Shown here: positions 33,456 through 41,493 of the stretch, piece by piece
Position numbering within the stretch: the stretch's first letter is position 1
Layout of the letters: each line of letters opens with the position of its first letter
From: Paenibacillus pinisoli
GTDB taxonomy: Bacteria > Bacillota > Bacilli > Paenibacillales > Paenibacillaceae
Reading direction: 5' to 3'
DNA length: 64,000 bases
Assembly (NCBI RefSeq): GCF_003605435.1
Contig: NZ_QXQB01000005.1
Location: 310,001-374,000 of the forward strand
The notes under the pieces: model-generated
The model's database searches: none
Seen by the model: the letters and a program-made list of their open reading frames with translations, nothing else
What the model was told of the DNA's origin: nothing
Position numbers and translations under genes: made by a program

Positions 33456-33492
33456 AATATATAACCATAATCTATTAATGTAAACGGTTTCA
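33456..33492 (-). promoter_or_regulatory. Promoter of the peptide operon overlapped by a CcpA cre-like site
   Basis: Minus strand TTTACA (33479-33484), 17-base spacer, TATATT (33456-33461). The sequence TGAAACCGTTTACA (33479-33492) fits the catabolite-responsive element TGWAANCGNTNNCW and contains the -35 box, so CcpA bound there would block transcription. The leader to the peptide ATG is about 95 bases. The rest of the gap up to 33691 is AT-rich and holds no other gene. Confidence 0.72.
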
Positions 33493-33691
33493 ACGAAAGT
33501 TTACAAAACATTACAGCAATCGACAACATTCTCAATCAATAATGACCTTCTCTCTCACTCCTGATTTGTAAAGCTCATTTGCTTTACTACTGGTTGAGTG
33601 TCCATGATCTTCTCCCTCACGCCCATCGTCCAATGGCATATAATGCAATATGTATTTTGTCAATTCTCATCCTAGCAGGAAGGAAATGATT

Positions 33692-33976
33692 ATGAATAAA
33701 AATACAAATACAAATACAAATTCAAATTCAAATTCAAATTCAAATACAAACGCATCAAATCAGACATCTACACCTTCATCAACTGATATTCTGATTGCTA
33801 CATTAGGAGATGGAATAACCGCAATCGCCGCTGGTCTTGCCTTAGAAGCATTGGAACACCCCAAGGGTCAGAGATCGCAAGTCCACGGCAATTCATCAAA
33901 GCAATTAGAAACAACAGAAGAACAACTGGATTTAATAATGAGTGAGTTAGCACAAATCAGAAGCCTCTTTAGATGA
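33692..33976 (+). CDS. Asn/Thr/Ser low-complexity small protein
   Basis: 94 residues; family not recognised. Residues 2-28 are almost only Asn alternating with Thr or Ser, encoded by near-perfect 6-base repeats (AATACA, then AATTCA). A short conserved-looking core follows (STDILIATLGDGITAIAAGLALEALE), with a helical, partly amphipathic look, and a coiled C-terminus (ETTEEQLDLIMSELAQIRSLF). ATG with AGGAAGGA. AT-rich codon use differs from the neighbours. CATATAAT at about 33639-33646 could be a -10 box. A spore-coat or surface role is possible but not shown. Confidence 0.7.
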   Translation: MNKNTNTNTNSNSNSNSNTNASNQTSTPSSTDILIATLGDGITAIAAGLALEALEHPKGQRSQVHGNSSKQLETTEEQLDLIMSELAQIRSLFR

Positions 33977-34182
33977 TTGCTTTTTGAGTGTTTTAGCCCC
34001 AACACCGCCATTACCTTATCCCTAGTCATCTAAGACCTTCCTTTAGCTTTACTTCGCCTGAGTGATTCGGTCGAGGCGAGGCCCTTTAAAGCCTATATTT
34101 GCACCCATATTATTAGAGCAAGCTTCATCATACGTGTGTTGTGAATAGATTGATATCATCAATTTTGAGGAGGTATTAGAAA

Positions 34183-34437
34183 TTGGCACTTACCCCTTAC
34201 CAAATGCAACATCAACAACAACATCATGAACCACACCATGTCGTTCATCATCATCACTACCATCATTACCATCCCATGTATTACCATCCTCATGGTTCAC
34301 ACGGATATGGAATGCATGGACATGGAATGCACGGACAGGGAATGCATGGACAGGGAATGCATGGACAGGGAATGCATGGCATGCACGGCGGGCATAGTGA
34401 GATGTCTGAACGGGTGAATCTTTATCGAAAAAAATAA
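34183..34437 (+). CDS. His-rich protein with Gly-Met-His-Gly-Gln repeats
   Basis: 84 residues. The first half is His/Tyr/Gln-rich (HHEPHHVVHHHHYHHYHPMYYH), the second is a run of GMHGH/GMHGQ pentapeptides, the end SEMSERVNLYRKK. Such proteins bind Ni, Cu or Zn, and similar ones are found in spore coats of Bacillales. The start is TTG with GAGGAGGTATTAG upstream. CATACGTG near 34131 resembles a sigma-E/K -10 element, so sporulation expression is possible (weak evidence). A terminator follows. Function unknown. Confidence 0.75.
   Translation: MALTPYQMQHQQQHHEPHHVVHHHHYHHYHPMYYHPHGSHGYGMHGHGMHGQGMHGQGMHGQGMHGMHGGHSEMSERVNLYRKK
34309..34383 (+). repeat. 15-bp in-frame tandem repeat in the His-rich gene
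   Basis: Five copies of GGAATGCATGGACAG, starting at 34309, 34324, 34339, 34354 and 34369, three of them identical over at least 11 bases. Copy number is likely to vary between strains. Confidence 0.9.
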
Positions 34438-34443
34438 ATATAC

Positions 34444-34474
34444 AAGGAGAGAGTATTCATGCTCTTTCCTTTTC
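34444..34474 (+). terminator. Terminator of the His-rich gene
   Basis: GGAGAGAGTAT (34446-34456) pairs with ATGCTCTTTCC (34459-34469) using two G-U pairs, then TTTTCT. From 34475 to 34844 I see no gene. Confidence 0.65.
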
Positions 34475-34844
34475 TCCTGTTCCCTCCACTCTTTGAGGCT
34501 AATGCATTTCATTTTGCCGCGAACTGTTTGCCTCAAAAAAGGGACTCGTTTCCCTGGCACCGCAAGCAATTCTTATTGTTTTGATACATAGTATGTTATA
34601 CGATCCCAATACTTTTTGTGTTTGACAGCCCTGTGAACTACGGACCAATTCTGCTGGGCCGCTTAACAGCTGCCTCTCTCACCAATATTTCTGGATGATT
34701 GTTTGAATAAGGGGTTAAGCAAGAGGAATTGTTCGAAGTAACGAAAACTGAACATTCAGATCGATTTATTGCCATCCTACTGCGAAACTTGAATAAAGAA
34801 ACATACAACGTTTCGTATCATTTACTACTACTTATATAGAATCA

Positions 34845-34902
34845 GGGGGGCATATTGGGGGCGTCGATAAAATCGAACTAACCCTCACCAATATTGCCCC
34901 CC
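34845..34902. terminator. Long hairpin downstream of glnA
   Basis: GGGGGGCATATTGG pairs with CCAATATTGCCCCCC (one bulge) and an inner TCGAT/ATCGA stem closes the loop. No T tract follows on either strand. Probably the 3' end of the glnRA message or a bidirectional stop. Confidence 0.55.
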
Positions 34903-34944
34903 GATGTTAAACCTCAAACCCTTGTTATTACTAAACTTCCCCTA

Positions 34945-36273
34945 TTAGTAATGCGTCAAATACTGATCGCGTTCCCATTGGTGAACTTGCGTGCGGTACA
35001 TATCCCACTCGATTTCCTTCAGCTCGTAGAAGTGAGCCAAAGCGTGATCGCCGAGCGCTTCGCAGACGATGTCGCTTCTCAGCATCTCGTCAAGCGCTTC
35101 TCTAAGGTCGACCGGCAGGCTTGGGATGCCCTCGTCTACACGCTCTTCTTCCGTCATGATGTAGATGTTGCGGTCGATTGGCGCCGGAAGCGGAGTCTGG
35201 TTGCGGATTCCGTCCAGGCCAGCCTTCAGCATAACAGCGAGTGCCAGGTATGGATTCGCAGTCGGATCCGGATTGCGGACTTCGACGCGAGTCGAGAGAC
35301 CGCGGGAAGCCGGAATACGGATCATCGGCGAGCGGTTGCTGGCCGACCAAGCAACGTAGCAAGGCGCTTCATAGCCTGGAACAAGACGCTTGTAGGAGTT
35401 GACCGTCGGATTCGTAATCGCCGCCATAGCGCGGGCATGCTTCAGCACTCCTGCCATGTAGTGACGGGCAGTATCGCTCAAGCCAAGCTTGTCGCTCTCG
35501 TCATAGAATGCGTTCGTGCTGCCTTGGAATAACGACTGGTGGCAGTGCATGCCGGAGCCATTGACGCCGAACAGCGGCTTCGCCATGAAAGTCGCATGCA
35601 GGCCGTGTACACGGGCAATTGTTTTGACAACGAGCTTGAATGTTTGAATTTGGTCCGCCGCTTTGATAGCGTCGGCATATTTGAAGTCGATCTCATGCTG
35701 GCCCGGAGCCACCTCATGGTGGGAAGCCTCGATCTCGAAGCCCATCTCCTCAAGCGTCAATACGATCTCGCGGCGGCAGTTCTCGCCCAGATCCATCGGC
35801 GCAAGGTCGAAGTAGCCGCCTTGGTCGTTCAGTTCAGTCGTAGGCTCGCCGCGCTCGTCCGTCTTGAACAGGAAGAACTCCGGCTCAGGTCCAACGTTCA
35901 TCGCCGTGTAGCCCATCTCCTCCGCTTCCTTAAGCGCGCGCTTCAGAATGCCGCGCGGATCGCCTGCGAACGGTGTGCCGTCCGGCATGTAGATGTCGCA
36001 GATGAGTCTTGCAACGCGGTCCTGCGCCACCCATGGGAACACTACCCAAGTATCTAGGTCAGGGTATAAGTACATGTCAGATTCTTCGATACGAACATAA
36101 CCTTCGATGGAAGAACCGTCGAACATCATTTTATTATCAAGAGCCTTGTCCAGCTGGCTTACCGGAATTTCGACGTTTTTGATCGTACCGAGCAAATCGG
36201 TAAATTGAAGACGGATAAACCGTACGTTCTGCTCTTCTGCAATACGCTTGATATCTTCTTTCGTGTAGCTCAC
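34945..36273 (-). CDS. glnA: Glutamine synthetase, type I
   Basis: 442 residues, normal length for GSI-alpha of Bacillota. Beta-grasp N-terminal domain, then the catalytic domain: MFDGSSIEGY, NVGPEPEFFLF, EVAPGQHEIDF, NGSGMHCHQSLF, NPTVNSYKRLVPGYEAP, and NRSPMIRIPASR. There is no adenylylation Tyr motif, as expected; feedback inhibition would involve the Arg in RFIRLQF-type N-terminal positions. Makes glutamine from glutamate, ammonia and ATP. The start is GTG with GGGAGATGA. Second gene of the glnRA operon. Confidence 0.97.
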   Translation of the reverse strand: MSYTKEDIKRIAEEQNVRFIRLQFTDLLGTIKNVEIPVSQLDKALDNKMMFDGSSIEGYVRIEESDMYLYPDLDTWVVFPWVAQDRVARLICDIYMPDGTPFAGDPRGILKRALKEAEEMGYTAMNVGPEPEFFLFKTDERGEPTTELNDQGGYFDLAPMDLGENCRREIVLTLEEMGFEIEASHHEVAPGQHEIDFKYADAIKAADQIQTFKLVVKTIARVHGLHATFMAKPLFGVNGSGMHCHQSLFQGSTNAFYDESDKLGLSDTARHYMAGVLKHARAMAAITNPTVNSYKRLVPGYEAPCYVAWSASNRSPMIRIPASRGLSTRVEVRNPDPTANPYLALAVMLKAGLDGIRNQTPLPAPIDRNIYIMTEEERVDEGIPSLPVDLREALDEMLRSDIVCEALGDHALAHFYELKEIEWDMYRTQVHQWERDQYLTHY

Positions 36274-36300
36274 TAGATCATCTCCCTTAAGTCGATTGGT

Positions 36301-36711
36301 CTACCGTTTATTCAAGAAACGGGTAAGCTGTCCCTGAATGAGAGAAGCTTGTCCCGGCCTCTTCTCAAGAAGCTGCTGCTTCAGCAGGCGGTGCAATTGC
36401 TGGTCGGACAGCTCGCGGCGCTTCACCTCGGACTGCTCGCTGACGATTGTCGCATCATCCGATTCCTTGGATACCGGATTCATGACCTGCTTGATGCCTG
36501 CGATATTGACGCCCTTCTCGATCAGAGACTTGATTTCGAGCAGCCGTTCCACGTCGTTGAACGAGAATAGCCGCTGGTTGCCGGCCGTGCGCGCCGGCAC
36601 GATCAGCTCGTGCTGTTCATAATAACGGATTTGCCTGGCCGTTAGATCCGTCAGCTTCATAACGATGCCAATTGGAAATAAGGCCATATTTCTGCGAATT
36701 TCATCAGCCAT
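36301..36711 (-). CDS. glnR: GlnR, MerR-family nitrogen regulator
   Basis: 136 residues. MerR-type winged helix (FPIGIVMKLTDLTARQIRYYEQHELIVPARTAGNQRLF), dimerisation helix (IKSLIEKGVNIAGIKQVM) and the C-terminal autoinhibitory tail (QASLIQGQLTRFL) that senses feedback-inhibited glutamine synthetase. Represses glnRA and other nitrogen genes when glutamine is plentiful. Stands 27 bases before glnA, as in all Bacillales. Confidence 0.96.
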   Translation of the reverse strand: MADEIRRNMALFPIGIVMKLTDLTARQIRYYEQHELIVPARTAGNQRLFSFNDVERLLEIKSLIEKGVNIAGIKQVMNPVSKESDDATIVSEQSEVKRRELSDQQLHRLLKQQLLEKRPGQASLIQGQLTRFLNKR

Positions 36712-36747
36712 ATCGCATCAACCTTCCAGTCGCTCATTTATAGGTTC

Positions 36748-36787
36748 ATTGTATCGTCGAGCCATAAATGTGTCAAGTTATGTGAGG
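36748..36787 (-). promoter_or_regulatory. glnRA promoter with a partial GlnR box
   Basis: Minus strand TTGACA (36771-36776), 17-base spacer, TACAAT (36748-36753). On the plus strand TGTCA-AGTTATG-TGAGG from 36773 partly fits the GlnR box TGTNAN7TNACA (first half full, second half two mismatches). The promoter overlaps the stop of the ynbB gene. Confidence 0.6.
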
Positions 36788-38068
36788 TTTAATTACAACC
36801 AAACCTTTTTTGACCAGATTAGTTAACGCGATAAGCACACCGTATTTCGCATGGGCATAAGTCAGTCCGCCTTGCATGTAGGCGATATATGGATCGCGGA
36901 TTGGCGCATCGGCAGACAGCTCCAGACTGCCCCCTTGAATGAAGGTTCCCGCCGCCATAATAACGGGATTCTCATAGCCGGGCATGTCCCACGGCTCGGG
37001 GACAACATGAGCGTCCACTGCCGCCGCTTCCTGAATGCCTTGCACGAAAGCAATCAGATGATCGGCTTGTCCGAAGCGGACGGCCTGAATGAGGTCAGTC
37101 CGCGGCTCCCGCCAATGCGGCTTGCTCTCGAAGCCGAGACGCTCGAACATCGCTGCGGCAAAGACACTGCCCTTGAGGGCTTGACCCACAAGATGCGGCG
37201 ACAGGAACAATCCCTGGTACATCGAACGCATTGTTCCCAGCATAGCGCCGACCTCCCCGCCAATGCCCGGGGCTGTCAGCCGATAGGAAGCAGCCTCTAC
37301 AGCCTTCTGCGTCCCGGCCACATAACCGCCGGTTTCTGCTAGCCCCCCGCCCGGATTTTTGATCAGCGAGCCTGCAATAAGATCCGCCCCAACCTGAGTC
37401 GGCTCTGTCAGCTCTGTAAATTCGCCGTAGCAATTGTCTACAAAAACCTGAACATCGGGCTTAAGCGACTTGACCCTGTGAATCATATCGCCGATTTGCT
37501 GCACAGTAAAGCTCGACCGCCAGTCATACCCGCGCGATCGCTGAATGCCGATCACTTTGGTTCTCTCGGTCAGTGCCGCTTCTATTCCAGCCCAGTCCAG
37601 TCCTCCGTCAGGAAGCAGAGCAACCTCGTTATAGCCTACGCCCCAATCCTGCAGCGAGCCTTTGCCGTCGCCTGGCTTGCCGATGACTTTGTGCAGCGTA
37701 TCATAAGGCTTGCCCGTAATATATAACAGCTCGTCTCCTGGACGGAGCAATCCGAACAATGCACAGCTGATCGTATGCGTGCCGGAAGCAAAATGCGGTC
37801 TCACGAGCGCCGCTTCCGCGCCGAATACATCCGCATAGACCATATCCAATACTTCGCGGCCCCGGTCGTTGTAGCCATAACCCGTTGATCCCGCAAAGTG
37901 GTAATCGCTGACCTTATGGCGCTTGAACGCCTCGATCACCTTCCACTGGTTGCGTTCCGCAGTCCGGTCGATGCTGCGGAACGCTTCATGCACCCTGTCT
38001 TCCTCTTCTTCTGCCAGCTGGAGCAGGCTTTCCCATAGCTCCCCGTTCTCTTGTTGAATGTTGCTCAT
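36773..38068 (-). CDS. ynbB: YnbB-like PLP-dependent enzyme (aluminium-resistance / methionine gamma-lyase-like family)
   Basis: 431 residues, fold-type I PLP enzyme. The Schiff-base lysine is in AGSLIKNPGGG, the PLP-binding Asp in VFVDNCYGEF, and FASGTHTISCALFGLLRPGD is a family hallmark. Annotated as aluminium-resistance or methionine gamma-lyase-like, but the reaction is not settled. ATG with a weak site. In Bacillus the order is spoVK-hflX-ynbB-glnR-glnA; here hflX is absent. Confidence 0.92.
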   Translation of the reverse strand: MSNIQQENGELWESLLQLAEEEEDRVHEAFRSIDRTAERNQWKVIEAFKRHKVSDYHFAGSTGYGYNDRGREVLDMVYADVFGAEAALVRPHFASGTHTISCALFGLLRPGDELLYITGKPYDTLHKVIGKPGDGKGSLQDWGVGYNEVALLPDGGLDWAGIEAALTERTKVIGIQRSRGYDWRSSFTVQQIGDMIHRVKSLKPDVQVFVDNCYGEFTELTEPTQVGADLIAGSLIKNPGGGLAETGGYVAGTQKAVEAASYRLTAPGIGGEVGAMLGTMRSMYQGLFLSPHLVGQALKGSVFAAAMFERLGFESKPHWREPRTDLIQAVRFGQADHLIAFVQGIQEAAAVDAHVVPEPWDMPGYENPVIMAAGTFIQGGSLELSADAPIRDPYIAYMQGGLTYAHAKYGVLIALTNLVKKGLVVIKPHIT

Positions 38069-38109
38069 GCTTCTGTTTCTCCCCTATTCATATCGCAGCC
38101 TGTCTTGCT

Positions 38110-39102
38110 TTAGCTTCGTTCCAGTTTCAGGTCCTCCGGCCGTATCGACATCAGCTCGCCTTTGCCCGGAACGGAGTTGGAATATTGGCCAATCAGCCTC
38201 ACGGCTTGATGCCGGATCGCCTTCTCAATCGTATTGCGCACAAATCTTGCATTGCTGAACGAAAACATATCGCTTTGTTTCTCCTGGATTAAGTGCTGTC
38301 TCAGCTTGAACACCGTCTGCGGCATCATCACATAATCCCGTTCCTTCACCATCAGCTCCCCGATCTGGATAAGCTGGTCCACCGAATAGTCGGGAAATTC
38401 GATTTGGATTGGAAATCTCGAGGGCAGCCCGGGATTCGTCATCAGGAACTGCTCAATCTCAAGCGGATATCCCGCCAAAATAAGCACAAAGCCGTTGCGA
38501 TGGTCCTCCATCGCTTTGACTAAAGTATCGATCGCTTCCTTGCCGAAGTCCTTCTCGCCGCCTCTGGCGAGGCTGTACGCCTCATCCACAAACAATACGC
38601 CGCCCATCGCCTTGCGCACAAGGTCTCTGGTCTTCTGCGCCGTATGGCCGATATATTCGCCGACCAGGTCGGCTCGCTCTACCTCGATAAGATGACCTTT
38701 GGTCAGCACGCCCATCTTCTGAAACAGCTTTGCCACTATTCTTGCGATGGTCGTCTTCCCCGTACCGGGATTGCCCTTGAAAATCATATGATAAACTTGA
38801 GAGCCGCCGTACAAGCCTGCCTCTGTCCGCATCCGGCTAATATAAAGCAGCGCATAAATCTCATAGACCAGCGACTTTACATTATCCATGCCGACCATCG
38901 GCTCCAATTCCTTCTGGATATCGGCGAAGTGGTCTACCGCAGGCAATGGCTTGACGGAAGGCAGCGGCTCCGCTTCAAGAGCCTGGGCCGAAGCGCTGCT
39001 GCCGATTGTCTCATGGCTGCGCAATACAACGTTAATCTGGCGGGAAGGTCTACTCGTTCCGCTGCCTGGTCCCGATATGACGTGTCCGCTCATCTGGCGC
39101 AT
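38110..39102 (-). CDS. spoVK: Stage V sporulation protein K (AAA+ ATPase)
   Basis: 330 residues, CbbX/SpoVK-type AAA+ protein. Walker A GNPGTGKTT, Walker B GVLFVDEAYSL, sensor 1 and arginine fingers (NPGLPSRFP), and the C-terminal small domain. Expressed in the mother cell and needed for late spore maturation in B. subtilis. The start could be GTG 39105, ATG 39102 (AAGGA six bases upstream) or ATG 39093 (AGGTGA); 39102 is chosen with low certainty. Followed after 41 bases by ynbB. Confidence 0.93.
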   Translation of the reverse strand: MRQMSGHVISGPGSGTSRPSRQINVVLRSHETIGSSASAQALEAEPLPSVKPLPAVDHFADIQKELEPMVGMDNVKSLVYEIYALLYISRMRTEAGLYGGSQVYHMIFKGNPGTGKTTIARIVAKLFQKMGVLTKGHLIEVERADLVGEYIGHTAQKTRDLVRKAMGGVLFVDEAYSLARGGEKDFGKEAIDTLVKAMEDHRNGFVLILAGYPLEIEQFLMTNPGLPSRFPIQIEFPDYSVDQLIQIGELMVKERDYVMMPQTVFKLRQHLIQEKQSDMFSFSNARFVRNTIEKAIRHQAVRLIGQYSNSVPGKGELMSIRPEDLKLERS

Positions 39103-39137
39103 CACCTTTCCTTTTCAGAAGCTGCTCGCACTACAAG

Positions 39138-39352
39138 AGGTGGTTCAAGAAGTCCACTTTTGATCACGAAGCCGATCAGGAAGCCTACTCGACTTCGAAT
39201 ATTGCATTCAGCCGGAACTTCCGGTGCTCACGTAGCCTCCACTACGCTCCGCTCCTCATTTCCTAGCTTCATCCAATCTTCTCGATGCTGAAAACCGGAC
39301 TTCTTGAACTCACACTGTAAAAGGTGGTTCAAGAAGTCCACTTTTGATCACG
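39138..39352. repeat. Dispersed-repeat element with repeated and inverted ends
   Basis: A 31-base sequence starting AGGTGGTTCAAGAAGTCC and ending TTGATCACG occurs at 39138-39168 and again at 39322-39352. Between them, GGACTTCTTGAAC (39297-39309) is the exact inverse of part of it, so 39138-39310 has inverted ends like a MITE, and 39297-39338 can form a 13-bp hairpin. The middle has several short palindromes (CCGGAACTTCCGG) and no open frame with a ribosome site. It fills most of the 39103-39394 gap. Confidence 0.75.
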
Positions 39353-39394
39353 CATTACAAGTGTATTCTATCTCGCAGTGCCATATTAGCAGAT

Positions 39395-40072
39395 TCAAAG
39401 CATGGATTCGGGTGATCGCAGACCGGAGACGAGAAGCAGCCAGTCCAGCTTCCATTTCGTAAAGGCCAGCACTTCCCTGGAATCATTATAGAACTCGTTC
39501 AAGACACGGGACTTCACACCTGCAACGCCAGCCAGGTCAAGGCCTGCGTATTCCGCAATCTCACCGGCGCGCGCCGCATGATAATCATGGGTAATGACCA
39601 GATAAGTCGATAGCCCTTTCTCTTCGGCCAGCATGCTGCTGAACACGAGATTCTGATATGTGCTTGTGGAATCCATCTCTAGCAACAGCTTGTCTGCCGG
39701 CACGCCCTTCTCCACCAGATAGTTGCGCATGCCCTCCGCTTCGGACAACGTAGATGCCCGGCCTCCATGTCCGCCGGAGAGGATCAGCGTCTTCACCGTC
39801 CCGTTCTCCAGCAGCGTGCGGGCATACTCCAGTCTCTCCCTCAAGGCAGGACTGGGACGGTCGTTCCATAACGCCGCGCCCAGCACAATGCCTGCGTCTG
39901 CAGACGGATACGACGCTTTGGGACTATAGCCGTTAATCAACCATAGCATATAACCGCTCCAAAGGATGCCGGCTGCGATCCCCCACATGACTACACGAAA
40001 TAAGAGCAGCCACGGGCGAAATACACGCTTCCGTCTCCGCGGTCTGCTCTTCTTCTGCACTGCAGCTTTCAT
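39395..40072 (-). CDS. YdcF/SanA-like DUF218 membrane protein
   Basis: 225 residues. A basic N-terminus (QKKSRPRRRKRVFRPW) and one membrane helix (about 23-46) are followed by the DUF218 domain: DAGIVLGAALW, LILSGGHGG, EMDSTSTYQNLVFS, VITHDYHAARA. Proteins of this family are linked to envelope integrity (ElyC, SanA) but no reaction is proven. Its ATG overlaps the DUF402 stop by four bases. Confidence 0.88.
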   Translation of the reverse strand: MKAAVQKKSRPRRRKRVFRPWLLLFRVVMWGIAAGILWSGYMLWLINGYSPKASYPSADAGIVLGAALWNDRPSPALRERLEYARTLLENGTVKTLILSGGHGGRASTLSEAEGMRNYLVEKGVPADKLLLEMDSTSTYQNLVFSSMLAEEKGLSTYLVITHDYHAARAGEIAEYAGLDLAGVAGVKSRVLNEFYNDSREVLAFTKWKLDWLLLVSGLRSPESML

Positions 40073-40626
40073 GATTCGCTTAATTCCCCCGTCCTCTCCG
40101 CCAGCGTCTTGCGATGCTTCAGGCTTAGCGTAAAATAACGGAACCTTCCATTGCGTATGCTGGACAGCAGCCTGCCAGCCGTCTTGCGGGCCAGCGCAAC
40201 ATCTCTGCTGCTGACATCGCCTTGACGCAGCGCATCCTCCAGCTCATCCTCATCCATCAAATAAACCTCGCCGCTCGGCAGCACAACCACATCCAGGTAC
40301 AGGTCATCAAACCATGGCACCTGCTGATCCGTTAAGCCTTGCGTCTTGCACACATCGATATACCACTGAACAACGCGTCCCTTGTCATCGAACATCGTCG
40401 TTACAACAAAATGCTCGCCCTTCGGAAAGTGCTGCATCCACAAATAACCGCGATCGGCCAGACAGAGTCTCCGCCCGTCATATTCCTTCCATAGCGGCTC
40501 CCTTAACTCATGAATCCGATAGAAGGTAACCAGACCTCGGAACTCGTCGCCGTCAAGCGCCAGGCAGGAGTAGCTTCTCCGCAGGATGCGGCGCCAATTC
40601 GCCCGGTCGGAAAATTTTCTCTTCAT
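40069..40626 (-). CDS. DUF402 family protein
   Basis: 185 residues. DUF402 fold with YIDVCKTQGLTDQQVPWFDDLYLDVVVLPSGEVYLMDEDEL, in which the Asp/Glu residues match the metal-site acids of the nucleoside-diphosphate phosphatase members (Ntdp-like). Plausible role: a cytoplasmic nucleotide phosphatase. The ATG at 40626 (MKRKFSDR) is preferred, with AAAGGT; the frame is open to 40680. Translationally coupled to the YdcF-like gene. Confidence 0.82.
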   Translation of the reverse strand: MKRKFSDRANWRRILRRSYSCLALDGDEFRGLVTFYRIHELREPLWKEYDGRRLCLADRGYLWMQHFPKGEHFVVTTMFDDKGRVVQWYIDVCKTQGLTDQQVPWFDDLYLDVVVLPSGEVYLMDEDELEDALRQGDVSSRDVALARKTAGRLLSSIRNGRFRYFTLSLKHRKTLAERTGELSES

Positions 40627-40762
40627 GCGGAACGTACCTTTCCGTTCATATTGGTAACCCCTATAGAGAAAGATTACCATATCTTAACGTCCATCTCCAG
40701 CCGACGGGTAAAATAATCGCGGAACGCCTGTACCGATTGCATTCACATCCGCCTGAATGAAC

Positions 40763-40808
40763 AAAAAAAGCGCCCCTCCGGCTGTAAAGTCCAGCCGGGG
40801 ATGCGCTT
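40763..40808 (-). terminator. Terminator of the PBP1A-cyclophilin unit
   Basis: Minus strand AGCGC, CCCCGGCTGG pairs with CCGG, GGGGCGCT, then seven T (40763-40769). Confidence 0.9.
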
Positions 40809-40812
40809 CATG

Positions 40813-41466
40813 CTATGCCGCTTCAATCGTAATCGATTCAATCACAATATCCTCGATGGGCGAGCCGTTGTTCTCCGGACTGGACGCAATCTGCCGGACA
40901 GCATCCATGCCGCTTACGACCTTGCCGAAGATGGTGTAGTTCGGCTGCCGGTTCAGATTGGACGCTTCAGGTCCTGTGCAAATAAAAAACTGGCTGCTGC
41001 CCGAATTCGGCGAGCCTGTATTGAACATAGCCACCGTGCCTTCCTCATATACCGATTCCGAGTTCAGCTCATCGGGAATGCGGTAACCCGCATTGCCCGT
41101 GCCGTTGCCCAACGGATCGCCTGTCTGGATCATAAAGGATTCAATAATGGAATGAAACTTGAGGCCTTCATAGAAGCCTTCCTTCGAGAGGAACACAAAG
41201 TTGTTCACCGTAACAGGAGCGGACTTTGCGAACAGCTCCACCACAAATTCTCCCTTGCTAGTTGCAATTCTGGCCTTGTACTGCTTGTCCAGATCTATCG
41301 ACATTTGCGGCATTCTATCCCAGCTCGAGGCTTTTACATGGTCTGCGCCGGACAGACCGTCCGGCACAGACACAGTGCTGCCCTTGGAACCGCAGCCGGC
41401 AACCAACAGCATCAATGCTATGGCTGCAAGCGCATTGCGGAATGTTCCTGACCAACGTATCGACAT
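40813..41466 (-). CDS. Cyclophilin-type peptidyl-prolyl isomerase lipoprotein
   Basis: 217 residues. Lipoprotein signal with lipobox LVAGC (Cys25), then a cyclophilin domain: TVNNFVFLSKEGFYEGLKFHSIIESFMIQTGDPLGNGTG, TVAMFNTGSPNSGSSQFFICTG, and FGKVVSGMDAV. Some active-site positions differ from the human enzyme, as usual in bacterial types. It would act on secreted proteins at the outer face of the membrane. The ATG at 41466 has AGGTGG; a TTG at 41472 is less likely. It lies 27 bases after the PBP1A stop, so folding of exported envelope proteins may be its job. Confidence 0.92.
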   Translation of the reverse strand: MSIRWSGTFRNALAAIALMLLVAGCGSKGSTVSVPDGLSGADHVKASSWDRMPQMSIDLDKQYKARIATSKGEFVVELFAKSAPVTVNNFVFLSKEGFYEGLKFHSIIESFMIQTGDPLGNGTGNAGYRIPDELNSESVYEEGTVAMFNTGSPNSGSSQFFICTGPEASNLNRQPNYTIFGKVVSGMDAVRQIASSPENNGSPIEDIVIESITIEAA

Positions 41467-41493
41467 GTCCAACCACCTATTCCTGCTTTATGC

